Positions 38,001-49,749 of a DNA stretch of 64,000 bases are shown here, piece after piece (within the stretch, counting starts at the first letter, position 1; the number at the start of each line of letters is the position of its first letter). The notes under the pieces are model-generated. The model saw only the letters and a program-made list of their open reading frames with translations. It did not search any database and was not told the DNA's origin. This DNA is from Pomacea canaliculata (Eukaryota; Mollusca; Gastropoda; Architaenioglossa; Ampullariidae), in NCBI RefSeq assembly GCF_003073045.1, contig NC_037602.1:10340464-10404463 (forward strand). The letters are read 5' to 3'. A program made the position numbers and the translations under genes.

Positions 38001-41000
38001 AGCAACAACAACAGAAATGAGTTGCCTACAAGCATCACCATGCACAAAACTGTTTTGTAGAAGCAAATTTAGAAACGATTTTAAGAAATTGTTTTTACGC
38101 CGTTTACAAGAGTTTCACGGACGCTTTCGAATCGGTTTAAGAAATATTTTCTCGTCTAAATTTAAAACAGCTTCAAGCTGTTCCAAACTGGCTAAAACAG
38201 TTTTAAAAGCCATGACCGCAATTATCACAATCAGCATGGCTTAAGATAAGAACTCCAGGCGTTGACAAGCAAACGAAAGATCACAAAACAAACAAGAAAT
38301 AAAACAAAGACGAATTGTTTCCGCTGTTTGGATTTGAACAAACTGATATAACAAGAATTATTTAAGAGATCGGTTTTCCCACTCTGTCGGAAAATTTATC
38401 CTTCGGTTGAATTTTCAGGGGTGGAGACATTTGTTACACTAGTGTGTGCTGGAGGAAGCGAAATTCCGGTTTAAACAGCTTTATCTCATTTAAAACTAAA
38501 TGTTCTTAAATTGTTCCACGTTTTATAAAATTGTTTAACTAAATACATTCAGGACCTAAATATTCAAATAAAGGCCCAAGAGTGTATGCAGACCTCTATC
38601 TTGCGGAGACCTCAGTGGGAGAGCTGGGACCATTTGTTAAGTAGGTGCGATTTCTCTTTATAAACATGCCGTATTTCGACCTCTGTTCAATGATGTTGTA
38701 GGTTCATTGAGTATTTCACCAGGTTTTGTGAAATAGCATCTTGTATTGAGCTGTACCCAGTCATTGGAATATCCCACTAGACTTTCGTAGGAACTCACTG
38801 AATTCATCATTTTGTTATTTATTTGGTTTTTGGTAAGTTCTTCATTTGTTCCTTGACTGGATCCAGTCGTTTTGGGGTGGAGAGAGAGCACATGGGTAGA
38901 CGCGACTGCTGACAAGGGTCCCACTCAGGCTGCCTTGAGAAATGGTGAGCAGGTCCTGCACAGGGCGACCAGTCCTCTCCCTCACGTTTGTCATCAGTTC
39001 TTCCTCACATCACCGTGGAGTCAACCTTCTTCAAAGGAGCCTTTATAGGACACAGTCTTCAACCTAGTGTTGTACAGGATCACGTGACCAGCTCAGTCCA
39101 GTTTACGCCGCTTGACTGTCTATTCTAGGGTGTCAAACTAGTTTCTCAATTGTTCCTGACAAACAGACAAACAAAATCGTAAAAGTAACTCCGGTCTCTG
39201 TTTTCAGTGAAGATGCCACAAGTACTAATAACTTTTCTCTTTGTTAAAAAAATACTAACAGGCCCAGGCCCTTATGTGACCTATCTGTATCAAAAGATAT
39301 GGATGAGTATATATATATAGCTTTTCAGTTTTACCTTCTCTATTTCACGTTCGCTTGCGTTTCCTCCAACTTTAATTTACTGGATTCACTGCCCCTGAAG
39401 GCAATTACAAAGAAAACATAAACTCAATAAATCAATGGGTTTCTTCCCCTTACCTTAATATTGCCATTTGGAAAAAGGACAAACAAAACTGTTTTTACTT
39501 TAGTGAGTCAAAGTTACATACTCCCAGTCCTTTTGTAGAAACACTTGCATAAAACTGTAAGCCTCAGGTAAACTCTTTGGAAGCTATTCACAATAAGATG
39601 TGGTGCAGATGGAAAAATTGTTGTATTTTTTTCACCAGATTTCTGAAATTTTTATTGCTGCACGAAAATATTAGGGTAGGAAGTGCGGCAAGAGAATGTA
39701 ATTTAATTTTCTGACAGTAATAAGGTGAAGTGAGTGCATGGTGAAATTTAGACACTTTCGTTTATGTTTTTGTTTTTTTTAAAATACTAGTTAAGAAATA
39801 TTGATTATGCTAGAAAAGGCAATTTTTATTAAATATTTTTAGGTCCTATAAGAGATCCTAAAACAACTTGTTAAATTTTATCCACTTAAGACCCATTTAC
39901 TACATGCCAACACATACATACAAACAAGAATGTGTACCTATTCAATGTTTTTGATTAATGTGATAAATTGGATTGACATGTTTCTTACTGCAGAGATTAT
40001 TTTGTTACTCTTTTAATGCTAGTGCATATAGTGTGTTTTTTTAATAATGCAAACACTTTTGCGTATGTTTATATGCTTTCAAAGCTAATATAGAAAAATG
40101 TGTATTTTAGAAAAGGGTAACAAGAGATTCTAAAACAACTGGTTGATTATTACCTATTTAAGGCCTGCTTTGTTTGCTTTTCCACAATGTTAACACACAC
40201 ATACACTCACATAAACATGTGTTTCTATTCAGACAATTGGGATAAGGTAATGTTTTGTAGACAGATGTTTGTAGAGACATACAGATTCATAAGTTACAGT
40301 TACCACCAGGACACTTTTACTACCAGGACAGAAAAACTTGATCACCTCTCATAATGCAGCGGGTAGCTGAGTGGTTAGAGCTCTGGCATCCAAACTGAGA
40401 GTGCGCTGGTTTAATGATTATTAGAGCAGCAAACTTCCCTCAGTCAACCAAAGTGACTTCACAGAGGGTTGGGGATGGTAAGGCAGTGAGATAGAGGAGA
40501 TGGACACCGCCTTTATGTAAAGCTGGCCCCAAGAAATATGAGGTCTCACTCCTCACCCCTTTCTGACCTGAAAAAGGTTAGGGGATGACCTTTAACTTTA
40601 CCTTACATGGCAAAATAGTTGACTATTTTATGACACTCTGCCAGCTATATTATGAACTTCTTGATTATCCGTGTGTTTTTGTTTGTCTATGTATTTCCAT
40701 TTTATCTGTTCATTTGATACCTAATACTTCCATATCAGCTTTTGTTCATCAAATAAAGGCACCTTTGTGGAAAGTTTGTATTAACTGCTGTGCTCTTTAT
40801 TGTTATTTAAAGCTATTTAGCTGTAACATAAACCCTTGGCATTACTTGCAGAGGCAATTGATAATAACCCATTAAGTACCCATTTAGTGTTAGTGCTGCT
40901 TCTTGTTTTCTTCAAAATTACTTTACTATGGGCACAACCTCACAAAGTCTGTTGGTTTCAATGAATTGTCAGAGCCTAGGTGACATATAAAAAAGGTGAC

Positions 41001-43759
41001 ATGTATTTCACTATATGTGCTTTTTAATTTACCTTCAAAATGATTTCTGCAGAACGGGGATCTTCTTGCATTTTTCATTCATATACTTCTTTCTCATGTA
41101 TGTTGGCCATCCTATTTAATAACAATTTCAAATGTTCAGTTTCAAAAGTTTATAGATACAATGGAGAAAATTACAATATAGCAGTCATAACATTATAAAA
41201 AGAAATTCTAATTTGTAATGTCTATGGACCAAACAATAATAATCCAAATTTCTACTGACAACTAGAAGAATGCAATGAGTTATAGGGGTCTTTGGAAAAT
41301 TATTAAAAATTTCTAGGTAGACTATCATAATTATAAGCATAACAACAATATTAGAGGGTAAAGCAAATTGATAAGATGATAACAAAGTTGGACCTATTTA
41401 ATACATGGCAAAATAAATCCAGAAGTACTACAATACACTTGGTGTAGGAAAAGGCCCCTCCAATAAAGTATATTAGACTTCTTTCTGATGTCAGACTTAC
41501 TTTCAGATCTTGTTATGGATGCAAATATTAGCCCAGGATATTGAAATGACCATTCTTTGATCACTCGATGATTAAGTAACAAAGAAAAAGAAAGGAAAGG
41601 AAATTTCAGCTATGGATGCTACATTTATCACACATAAAGGATAAAAGTTATCCAACAAATTAAGTTAGTAGAGAAGTTATAGAGGACTACTAAGTCCTTC
41701 CATATGAAAGGAATAATTAAGGAAATATTCCTTTTATGAAATGACAATTTGTTGTGTCCAATCAGACCTTTCTCGAAACTATGCTAAGAAAAAGCAGAGC
41801 AAAACAATAGCTTATGCAAGTGAGAAAAGAACAAAAAATAAAGAAAAGGAAAATTATTAGGAAAAATAATTCCACAGTTGGAAGACAAAAGAAGGTTGAA
41901 TGAAGAGAAGACAAATTAACTTGAAAAGAGTGAAGCTAAAGGTATTTATAAACATCATTATAAATTCATACGGTAAAGAAAATGGAAGGTGGACTGTGTT
42001 GCCCCTGTGCAAGGTGGATAGCAGAAGGAGAGAAAGTCAATATTACATCACTTTAAATGAAGCAGGTCAGGTTGTAAAAATTATGTCTGATGGTAAAAGC
42101 GATGGATTTACTGTGATAAACCTATTACTCTCTTAAATGTGATATATAAAATTGGAGCCGCATGCATGTCAAATAGAATGAAGAGACAATCATTCTGCTA
42201 ACACTTAAACACTTTTTGTTCCAGGTACCGTTTACACACGTTGGGGAAACAGTGGGTGTGGTTCTGCAGCAGCGACGGTGTATTCAGGTAAACAAACATT
42301 GCACTGATGCAGACATCAAATGTTTCTTTGTCAAAGACTTTTCACATTGAGAAGTCATAATAGTTTGAAAAATGTTTATACAGAAGTAATATCGGTTATT
42401 TTTCTTGCTACAGAATTGTTTATTTCAAAGTCATGAGTTATAAAAATGTTTTATATCATTTTCTGAAATTTAAAGCATCGCATACTGCTCCTGGTACACT
42501 TTTAACCGAATTAAAGATGTTATTGCAACGATACTGGACAGTATGAGTATGTGAATGAATAGGTGGATAGATGGTAGATTTCGTTTTTAGTAACTTATGA
42601 ATCCTTTACTCATTGTTTTACATTCTTGTTATTTGATTTATTTGATAGACTCACAATATTAAGTCGTCAAAACATTTCCATTCCCTAAAATCTCTTTTAT
42701 ATCATTGTGAATGTTCTTATAAGGAGCAATCTTTACCTATCCCAGAAAAGATGTTCAGGTATAAGCAAATATGTTAGCAAAAAGTTTAAATAATATCTCT
42801 CCAGCCTAGTGTAATTAGTTTTTCATTTAGTTTTTAGCGGGTAGGGTAATGTATATTTGTACATCTTTACATGAACAGTTATCTAGTCTGAGGTTTGTGT
42901 AACTTATTCTTAAAGTGTATCTATCTCCCTCAAGGCATTAGACTGTATAGATTGGAGAAAACTAATTTCTGTTATATAATCTATGTATCACAATAAACAC
43001 ACCTTTGTAGATGTATTACTGCTCTGAAAAACGGTAATTTTTTTACGATTCTTGAGAAAGAAATACATCGTTTTGAATGGTTCCTGACTATCGTTTACTG
43101 TAGAAGAATAAAGTGTGCATGCAAATTATGTTTGCAAAAGTTGGCATTCACTTTTTTTTTTTTTTGCTTTTTAACTTCTGACAAAGTGTGTGTAAAACAA
43201 TGATCAAATCTTAGGTTTGATGAACTGCTGTCTAACAGACGATAGGAAATAAAACGTGCGATAATGTCACAGTAACGTGTAAATATTCTGTAATCCAAAA
43301 GGTTATATGGGGGGCAGTGTTTACACCTCGACCGGATCTGGAGGCAACTACCTGTGTCTACCACCCAATCCCGTAGCCACTGACGTAGCAAGACCTGCCT
43401 ACGTCTCCTCTCTGTACGGCACGGAGTACGAAGTGACATCACGTGCAGAGAACGACTTTGATGCTCTGTGTGCCGTGTGCTTCATCAACAACCGTACAGC
43501 CAGCATCATGATACCCGGCACCAACAAGTGTCCGACTGGGTGGAGCTCCGAGTACACGGGGTTTCTAATGAGCGGGTACGACGGACACGCCGGGTCAACG
43601 GAGTTCATCTGTGTGGACAGCAAACTGGAAGGCCGCATCGCCTCAAGCGCTAACCAGAACGGCAGGCTGCTGTACCTGGTGGCTGGCATCTGTGGCAGTC
43701 TACCCTGTCCTCCTTACGTCAACAACAACATCCTGCAATGCGTTGTTTGCACCAAGTGA
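32075..43759 (+). CDS. Gene F: secreted collagen C4 terminal-domain protein with a 10-kb first intron
   Basis: Proposed exons are 32,075-32,135, 42,225-42,287 and 43,302-43,759, all phase 1 with GT/AG ends. Exon 1 encodes MTLVLSIFVCALLLPALTAA; exon 2 gives GTVYTRWGNSGCGSAAATVYSG; exon 3 completes a 193-residue protein ending CVVCTK with all ten cysteines. It is the most diverged intact member (MGGSVYTSTGSGGNYLC, TSRAENDFDALC, INNRTASIM) and has a sequon at NRT (residue 105) instead of NIS. Intron 1 starts like that of gene C, breaks off at 32,236, and the same intron sequence resumes at about 39,123, so a block of about 6.9 kb has been inserted. The link between exon 1 and exons 2-3 is inferred from this continuity. 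No other first exon exists between 32,136 and 42,224. Confidence 0.75.
32237..32406 (+). mobile_element. hAT-like MITE, copy 2
   Basis: 170 bp with termini CAGGGGTGGGCAA and, inward from the other end, CAGATCTGGGCAA, a clear hAT-type pair. The flanking 8-mers are ATCTAGGG and GTCTATAG; they share the hAT-style TCTA core but are not identical. Same element as 1025-1193. Confidence 0.75.
32407..33452 (+). repeat. Duplicated intron DNA, inverted copy at 1-1024
   Basis: Matches the left edge of the window in reverse. It continues past the point where the window ends on the other side. It includes a TTAATAAATCAATCAATCG short repeat near 32,565. Three overlapping open frames on the minus strand near 33,060-33,490 are not recognised and not conserved in frame. 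Confidence 0.8.
33453..35342. other. Unassigned DNA inside intron 1 of gene F
   Basis: Lies in the 6.9-kb insertion relative to gene C. AT-rich, no recognisable gene. Overlapping open frames near 34,820-35,150 on both strands have no recognisable motif. Confidence 0.5.
35343..35546 (-). mobile_element. SINE whose tail matches the LINE at 52,288-60,716
   Basis: On the minus strand the head GGTGGTGGAGCGGTCCGATG resembles a tRNA A box, followed by a degenerate B box-like GAGTTCATTTCTCG. The 3' part, TTGCCATAATAAAGCC then TCAGCTGCTGACATGGCG, matches the 3' end of the I/Jockey-type LINE over about 45 bp with few mismatches. The insertion is flanked by direct repeats of CCACCGGCAGAG, a likely target-site duplication. 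SINEs that share a tail with a LINE are known to borrow its reverse transcriptase. Confidence 0.75.
36065..36190. repeat. CA/CG-rich microsatellite
   Basis: Imperfect (CA)n with CACC and CGCG interruptions. No gene is recognised in the surrounding DNA. Confidence 0.85.
36200..38660. other. Unassigned DNA inside intron 1 of gene F
   Basis: 36,200-36,600 is locally GC-rich with open frames of 66 and 93 codons on the minus strand. At 37,891-38,244 (plus) there is a 117-codon frame with a lysine/arginine-rich second half (FRNDFKKLFLRRL). I recognise no protein family in either, and neither has a convincing promoter or splice context. 37,130-37,460 is pyrimidine-rich. Confidence 0.45.
38700..39115 (-). 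mobile_element. 5'-truncated LINE ORF2 C-terminal fragment
   Basis: Broken minus-strand frames read like the extreme C-terminus shared by several endonuclease-type LINEs: WTELVT, then YNTRLKTVSYKGSFEEG, RGRGLV-like and PVQDLLT-like residues, then LSAVASTHV and a final KTTGSSQ. The fragment ends at 39,115, a few bases before the resumption of gene C-like intron DNA, so it forms the right end of the 6.9-kb insertion. Clade not determined. Confidence 0.5.
40350..40609 (+). mobile_element. tRNA-derived SINE in intron 1 of gene F
   Basis: Same insertion as 14,465-14,720, with TAGCTGAGTGGTTAGAG and CTGGCCCCAAGAAATATGAG. Shared position shows common descent of the two introns. Confidence 0.75.
40925..42183 (+). 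mobile_element. L1/Tx1-type LINE fragment in intron 1 of gene F
   Basis: Same insertion as 15,037-16,520 but interrupted at about 42,183, where the LINE sequence MSNRM joins directly to the DNA just before exon 2. Gene C carries about 1,065 more bases here (16,355-17,418), including more LINE, so F has suffered a deletion. Confidence 0.8.
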
Positions 43760-45836
43760 GAGTCCATCGTTCTGTCCAAGCAATCAAACAAGACCTCTTC
43801 AGTATATTCTCTTCCGAAGTAATAGTATGAAAGATCAATTATAACTTTCATATCGAAGTTTTTATTTATGTTTTGTTTGTTTGTAAGGTTAGCTTAAAAT
43901 ACCTTTGGTTTAGAAACAGCATAGAAAATTGTCTGTATCCGAAGACATTTTCAATTGTATGAAGTTTCACCGTCTGTGTATACCGTCTTTTCTGCAAATA
44001 TAAAAAATTTTTTCTCATAGATTTGGATTGTTTTGTGTGTGTGTGTGGCTAACTCAGAGAGGACGGATGTTCGAAGCCCATCTATCATCAGCAACACATC
44101 ATTGCCACAAACTGGTGACAGACCGCTGTTGTCAATAGCTCCCGTGATTAACGATATTTCATCACCGACTTTAAAAGCCCCCAGATTTGAGAGGCCATCT
44201 CTCCAAAGATTTTGTTTCTTCTTTCTCTTGTTCTTTTTAACTCCTACTCTTTCGAATCATCTCACCTTTCCTCTTAAGTCTTCTTCCTCTTTTAATGCAT
44301 TTCTTTCGTTTCCTTATATTTGTTCGCTCTATCTCTTTTTGTCTTCCACTTTCCCTCCATCTCCCTTCTTACTTTTTTTCTCCTCTCACTCTCATTCCAT
44401 AATTTCTATCGCTCAACCTCCTCCCTCTTACTTTCTCTCAGTCTTGTCGTCTATCTAGTAAGCTTTAGCGATGTTACCACGATCACCAAGGCATGAGTTA
44501 TTGTGTCACGAAGTTACAAGGCCCCAAGATTTTGTAAAAGTAAAATCAGCCACCTGACTGCCATTTCTTTCCACCCTCTTATATCAGTTATATGTGCCCT
44601 TGCTTGTGTCTGTTGGGGTGAAGTATAAAGTAGGTGATTGTAAGGGGAAGAAGGTGTCGCACAAAAAAAAAAAGAAAAGGCTGAAAAAATTAGTTTTATA
44701 TGTGCGCCGTCACAGCCTCACCACTTAGTCTCGTGATATTTCTACGAGTTCTTTCCTTCAACACACATTAAAAGATTTTTGAAAAACAAGAAACTATTAT
44801 TATAGTAATTTGTGAATAAAAAATACAAAGTAACTATCACCTCTTTAGTAACAGCATTAACTTTTATCTCCATGCCCTGGACCAGACTACATGCTTGATC
44901 ACATTTGTCATAAAGACTATAAAGACAAATAATAATTTGTAACAAATGTGACAGAAGGCATTGGAACGTTATTATCTGTAACACGTATGTTGATGACATT
45001 TGATCACACACTTGAAAAGCTGCCAGATATTGGATGTCGTCTCTCTGCCCATTTTGCTTTTTATCTCATTCATTTTTTCTCTTTATCTCATAGACTAGAA
45101 AACTTCTGGTTTAGTTACATTCTTTGTTTAGGCTCGCCGACACTTAATAATTTATTATTATTAAGTAACGCCATCAATACATATGTGGTCTGCAGCCTTG
45201 TCTATTGGATGGCATCTTCATTAAGTGAATAAATTTTTGCTTTAAAAAGTAATTGAGAGTATGATGTATTGTTATGGAAGCTCAACTGTCAATCTTCGTC
45301 AGAGTGGCTTAACTTTTACAGACAAAAACATGGTTCAGTAATGACAAGTCTTGCTAGAGCACCACACTAACGGTCACAAACTAGTTTCAGAGAGATGCAC
45401 AATGTTAGTCTATCAGACCTGCGTTTACTGTGCACCAAGCTTTCTGTCACAGTTCACCCTGTGCGTAAATGAGCAAATACATAAGGGAGAAAACACGGGA
45501 ACCTTTAGGTCTTGTTCGTCCAACGATTACTTCCCTTTAAAGGCTGAAAAAAGTTTCGTCGTGTTAAAACCACTCTATGTTTTGTTTACTTGAGCGCCAT
45601 ACTGACACTAGATTTGAAATGGATCTGTACTCAAACAACAACAAAAAAAAAAATGAGAAGAAAACAGTAGGTAATATTTAAATTCTAATGTAAATTCTAA
45701 TAAAATATTATCTTGTTTGATACTTTATGCTTGTATATGTTGTGTAAATTTTTTTTCTTAATTTCTGACTTTTGACCTTCCACCCGGGTTGTGAATTCTC
45801 TGCCCGATACAGTTACTATCTTTGATGTGAGCTTAC
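43760..45836 (+). repeat. 3' flank of gene F, duplicated after gene C
   Basis: Close match to 18,932-21,006, with the same TG microsatellite, pyrimidine tract (44,210-44,450), TTATTATTATTAAGTAACG stretch and terminal boundary at CAGTTACTATCTTTGATGT. No gene is recognised. Confidence 0.8.
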
Positions 45837-46459
45837 TACAAACCTATCAGAACCTATAATTCTTGAAATTAACACCACGCAAATGTTTTTAAAATGCTCT
45901 TTTAAACGGCGTATCATATATATTTGTCTTTTTTTTGTAGTTTTACAGAAATATGTTTTTTTAAACAAAAATTTAATTCGCAGGCACTTGGTACTCCGTA
46001 GTGATTTGTTTTCGCGTGGCTCTGTACCTTCTTAGCATACCGATAATAGTATTATTAAATACATCAATCTGAATTTTTTTTTTTTTTTTTTTTTGACAAG
46101 AATAATGTTTATTCATTTCAAGATTATATGCGGTTATCAAAGTGTGATTCCTGGAAGTGTAACTTGTGCTAGCATGATATATCCTGTGCAACCCTGAATG
46201 AAAATTTTATTTTAATTCAATTACACCTACCTAATTAGCTTTGGATTACCTAATAAGTGACTGCTCATGCAGGATTCAGATGTAAACATTTTTGTTTCAC
46301 ACAGTTTTGATCTCTTATAATTACTTTAATTTTTTTTCTATCTCTTACAGTTTTTTATTATTTGTTTGAAATTGGTGAATTTTCATGCGCATGAGGGGAA
46401 TGTGACCTCGTTGAACCCTGACACAGCGAATGTACGTTACGACAAGAAGGCGCTGACGT

Positions 46460-46690
46460 GGCAGTAGAAATAAACATAGAAAAGAAGAAAAAATGGCAGA
46501 GACAGATACAAAATTAAATCCAGTAATATATTAAATTACATTAAAGATGCACAGATTAAAATTACACCAAAAAGCTTGACTCACATTAACAGGAAAAGAA
46601 GAAAAGCGAAAGAGAGAAGAGAGAGCGAGCTAATCCACTCTAGCTGCAGTTGGGCCAAGGGACATCACTGTCATTTTTCTTTTCCCATTT
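46460..46690 (-). repeat. Minus-strand relic of cluster flank
   Basis: Resembles 2440-2640 in the same orientation (AGAAAAGAAG, ACAAAATTAAATCCAG, AAGGGACATCACT), so it derives from the 3' flank of a minus-strand unit. It is in the right position and orientation to be the remains of the unit whose first exon survives at 50,738-50,798. 45,837-46,459 is unassigned apart from an 18-base T-run near 46,075. Confidence 0.6.
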
Positions 46691-49303
46691 AGTGGAAAGT
46701 TAATTTGACAGCTAAAGGTAAATTCCTGTTGATTGCATACCTTTCTCGGGTGTTCCCCGAGCAAACTCCCTACAATGATTGATGCTTCGCAGAAAACGGT
46801 AGACCAGCTTTATAGGTGGCGCTGAGTCGCCTACATTAACCTAACAGAATATTTTTTTCACTTTGCGTCTCTTATCGACTACTAGTCGTAGACTAGAGGA
46901 ATAGCTGGACTACTTTGTTTCTGGAAGATTATTTTCCTGACATAAAAAAATATCTCCCATATAGTTTCTAAAAGATTCATACGTACAAATACCCCAATAT
47001 CGACTCTAAAGAATTTACCTGCAGAAATGTATAGTCTTTTCATTTAGTATTCTATAGCTTAACCGTATAATCAATCTAAAAAATGAATGTATGTATGTAT
47101 TTAAAAAATTACCTAAAATGTCAAACCTAAATTTTAATTCTGGTTATAGGCGTGAATTTCGATTTGTAGAATTCAAAATCCCGATTTTGTCGGACGACAC
47201 AGAAGTCACAAACAACACACTGCGTCCCACACATGTTTTTTCTTGCAAAAAAAATTACAAAGACCTGTATGTGGGCTTACACTTCTTTATTATTCGGGAG
47301 CTTGTGTTGATTTATGGGACGAGATCTGAGTCAGATGCTCGCAATTCAGTTTACAACATTGACTAAACAAACACTGCTCAACACAAAGAAATAATAATAA
47401 GTGTATGTACGCGTGAAAAGAAGGAGAAATAGTTTGCGACTGTCGAGACATCAGGAACGAAGACAGTTTTCTTGAAGAAACCGCTGAACTTCAATACGTT
47501 GACAGAGCTCAGGGATAATCATAACTGATCGATGTTTCTTCTGTTAGATTATTCACGAGGTTCTCCCAGAAGGCGATTGACATCTACTCCAGCCTGTTCC
47601 TGCAAAAATAACGGTTTCTTATACACAACAATACGTACAAAAAAAAAAAAAAACCATCGCATCATCATCATGGTCATCATTATCATTATCACAACAACTA
47701 CAACATCGCCATTATCGTTATCATTATCACCATTATAGTTATCATTATTATATTCAGGTCTGAGAGTCTATCACCAGTAGTAAAATTGAGTGTGCAACAG
47801 TGCTAATAAGCAAAGCCGTTCTCAAGACTAATGAAACACAAAACGACTGACCATAATTTTCATACTTAGCATGAGGTCATGGAGATAAAGATTATTAACC
47901 TGTGTCTAGTTGAATACTTGAATATATGTATTTCCTTATGTTTATATATATATATGGTGCCTAACGAGGAGAGCTGTTTTATAAAATTGGCCTGATGGGT
48001 TAAAGGTCACTCAAGAAAAGACGAAAATCGTCTCATAAGATATATTACCCATAAAATTCGCAGCAAGTGGCATCACACAGTCTGATAAAGATGTTATTTT
48101 ACATTTCCTCTCTTAATGGCAGCATTGGTTTTCTCTCAAGACTGATGCAGTTTATATGGCATAAACTTATAAGAGTAGCCTGTGTCTACAAAATTAATGA
48201 AGTCATTGATTTAGACACATACAACTGACTAAATAATAATTCTAGTTGTCAAAGAAAGACTTTTTCAAACCTTTCCATTGGAAGTCAGGCGAGAGCGTTG
48301 TTCCATGATTCCACGTCGCTTAGTGTTCCGTGTTTCTGCACTCAGGTAAAAACGATACAGTAGGTTAGATGTTATCATCATCATCATTAATCATCATTAA
48401 TCATCAGTCATAATCATCATCGTCGTACCTTCGTGCTAGCAGATTTTTGAAGGAAAACATTTAGCTATGTAGTGTATACAGTGTGGACATTTCGAGACAG
48501 GGTTTGAGCTCATCTGCACCACAGTGTTTTTATTAAGCAGAACTAAGGAAGATGACACACGGACCTTTGCACTTCTCTGTGGCAGAAATTGTTCTGTCGA
48601 TTCTGCCGTCTCCTTCACCACTCGCCAGCGCACAGTAGCACAGGAAATGGTAACGCATGTTGCTGTAGTGCTTAGGCCATACCTCTATCTTTTAGAAACA
48701 ACACAAATGTTTTATCTTGAGAAATAATATTCTCATTTAAAAAGCTTTGGACTCAGAAAAGTAATTTTTAAGGCTTAGTCATGCATGGATTGGCATTTGA
48801 AAATAAGTTGATCGTGAGATTTTTTACTTTCATTCATATCCCAGTGCGTAATTAGTCAAAGTTCAAGAAGTGTGATCCGAATAAATTCCAACCACTTGTT
48901 TTGTAATTTTGCGGGAACAAAGTGGTCATCCATTAAAGTTGACTTTCATATTCATTTCCCTTTTTATTATTTTGCTTATTTCAAAAATGTTATGTATCAA
49001 CATCACCTTTATCTGTGGCTAGGCTAGCCACGTTTCATGATGGAAATGGGTGAGTAAATGTTAATTTATCGATAGGTGAGAATATATTGATGTAAGTCAT
49101 TGAGCTTACACGTGGCACATTCAGAAAAATGGATATTTATAGGTCTGAGCAGAGGAAATGAATTTATATTAGCATGGGAGAAATTCTTAACCCCAACATT
49201 GTATGTGATTTTCCTACTCACAGCTTTTTAATACATTGCTTAGCTTGTAGGGAGATGTTTTTGTATGTGACTGTCTAAAGCACGTGTGGAAAATACCAGT
49301 TAC
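46691..49303. other. Unassigned DNA with ATC/ATT microsatellites
   Basis: No gene is recognised. A poly-A run followed by CAT/ATC repeats lies at 47,640-47,755 and another ATC cluster at 48,370-48,425. A 91-codon open frame at 47,091-47,366 and a 65-codon one at 48,633-48,436 carry no motif I know. Confidence 0.5.
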
Positions 49304-49550
49304 CTTATCTAGATGCCAGCCAGGATAGTTGCCAGAGTTGTCATGGGAGATTTGCACCTGGCACAGCTCGCCGATGTCAGCCGTTGAAACCTCGAAAGTG
49401 TCGAGCTTGCCTTCTTCAAAATTAGTATCGCTGTTATGTAACAGTAAAGAGTGGGACGTTCCCTTATTTCCGTAGAGAACAATTCGGACTCTGGCATCTG
49501 TACCAGCATTTTCATACTTGATGTGTGGGTTTGGATCACCCAAACAACTT
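49304..49550 (-). CDS. PLAT/LH2-domain exon
   Basis: A 247-bp exon on the minus strand with a good acceptor (TTCATTCTAG) and donor (GTAACT). It encodes most of a PLAT (polycystin-1, lipoxygenase, alpha-toxin) beta-sandwich: NAGTDARVRIVLYGNKGTS, then FEEGKLDTFEVSTADIGEL, VQISHDNSGNYPGWHLDK. The usual first strand (Y-x-V-x-V-x-TGD) is missing and should lie in an upstream exon. PLAT domains bind lipids or membrane proteins; single-PLAT secreted proteins are common in invertebrates. The exon needs a preceding exon ending in phase 2, which the nearest signal exon (phase 1) does not supply, so either a small exon is missed or the gene is broken. No downstream exon was recognised. Confidence 0.7.
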
Positions 49551-49749
49551 CTAGAATGAAAATGTTTCAAAATATAAGTTCACGGTGGACCACAAATTTG
49601 TTTTCTATATTTCTGAATGCAAGAAAAACATTAGAAACAATTTTCCATTATTTTCTAATTACTTTGGGTTTTTTTCTTTTTCTTTTTCTTTCTTTTTATT
49701 CCTTTTTTCTTTATTCGTACTTTGTATTTTAGGGCATAGATAGGCTCAC

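Noticed and set aside
37891-38244. 117-codon frame with FRNDFKKLFLRRL, resembling the region after the seventh helix of a GPCR
   Set aside because: No NPxxY or membrane helices precede it; the basic stretch alone is not evidence.
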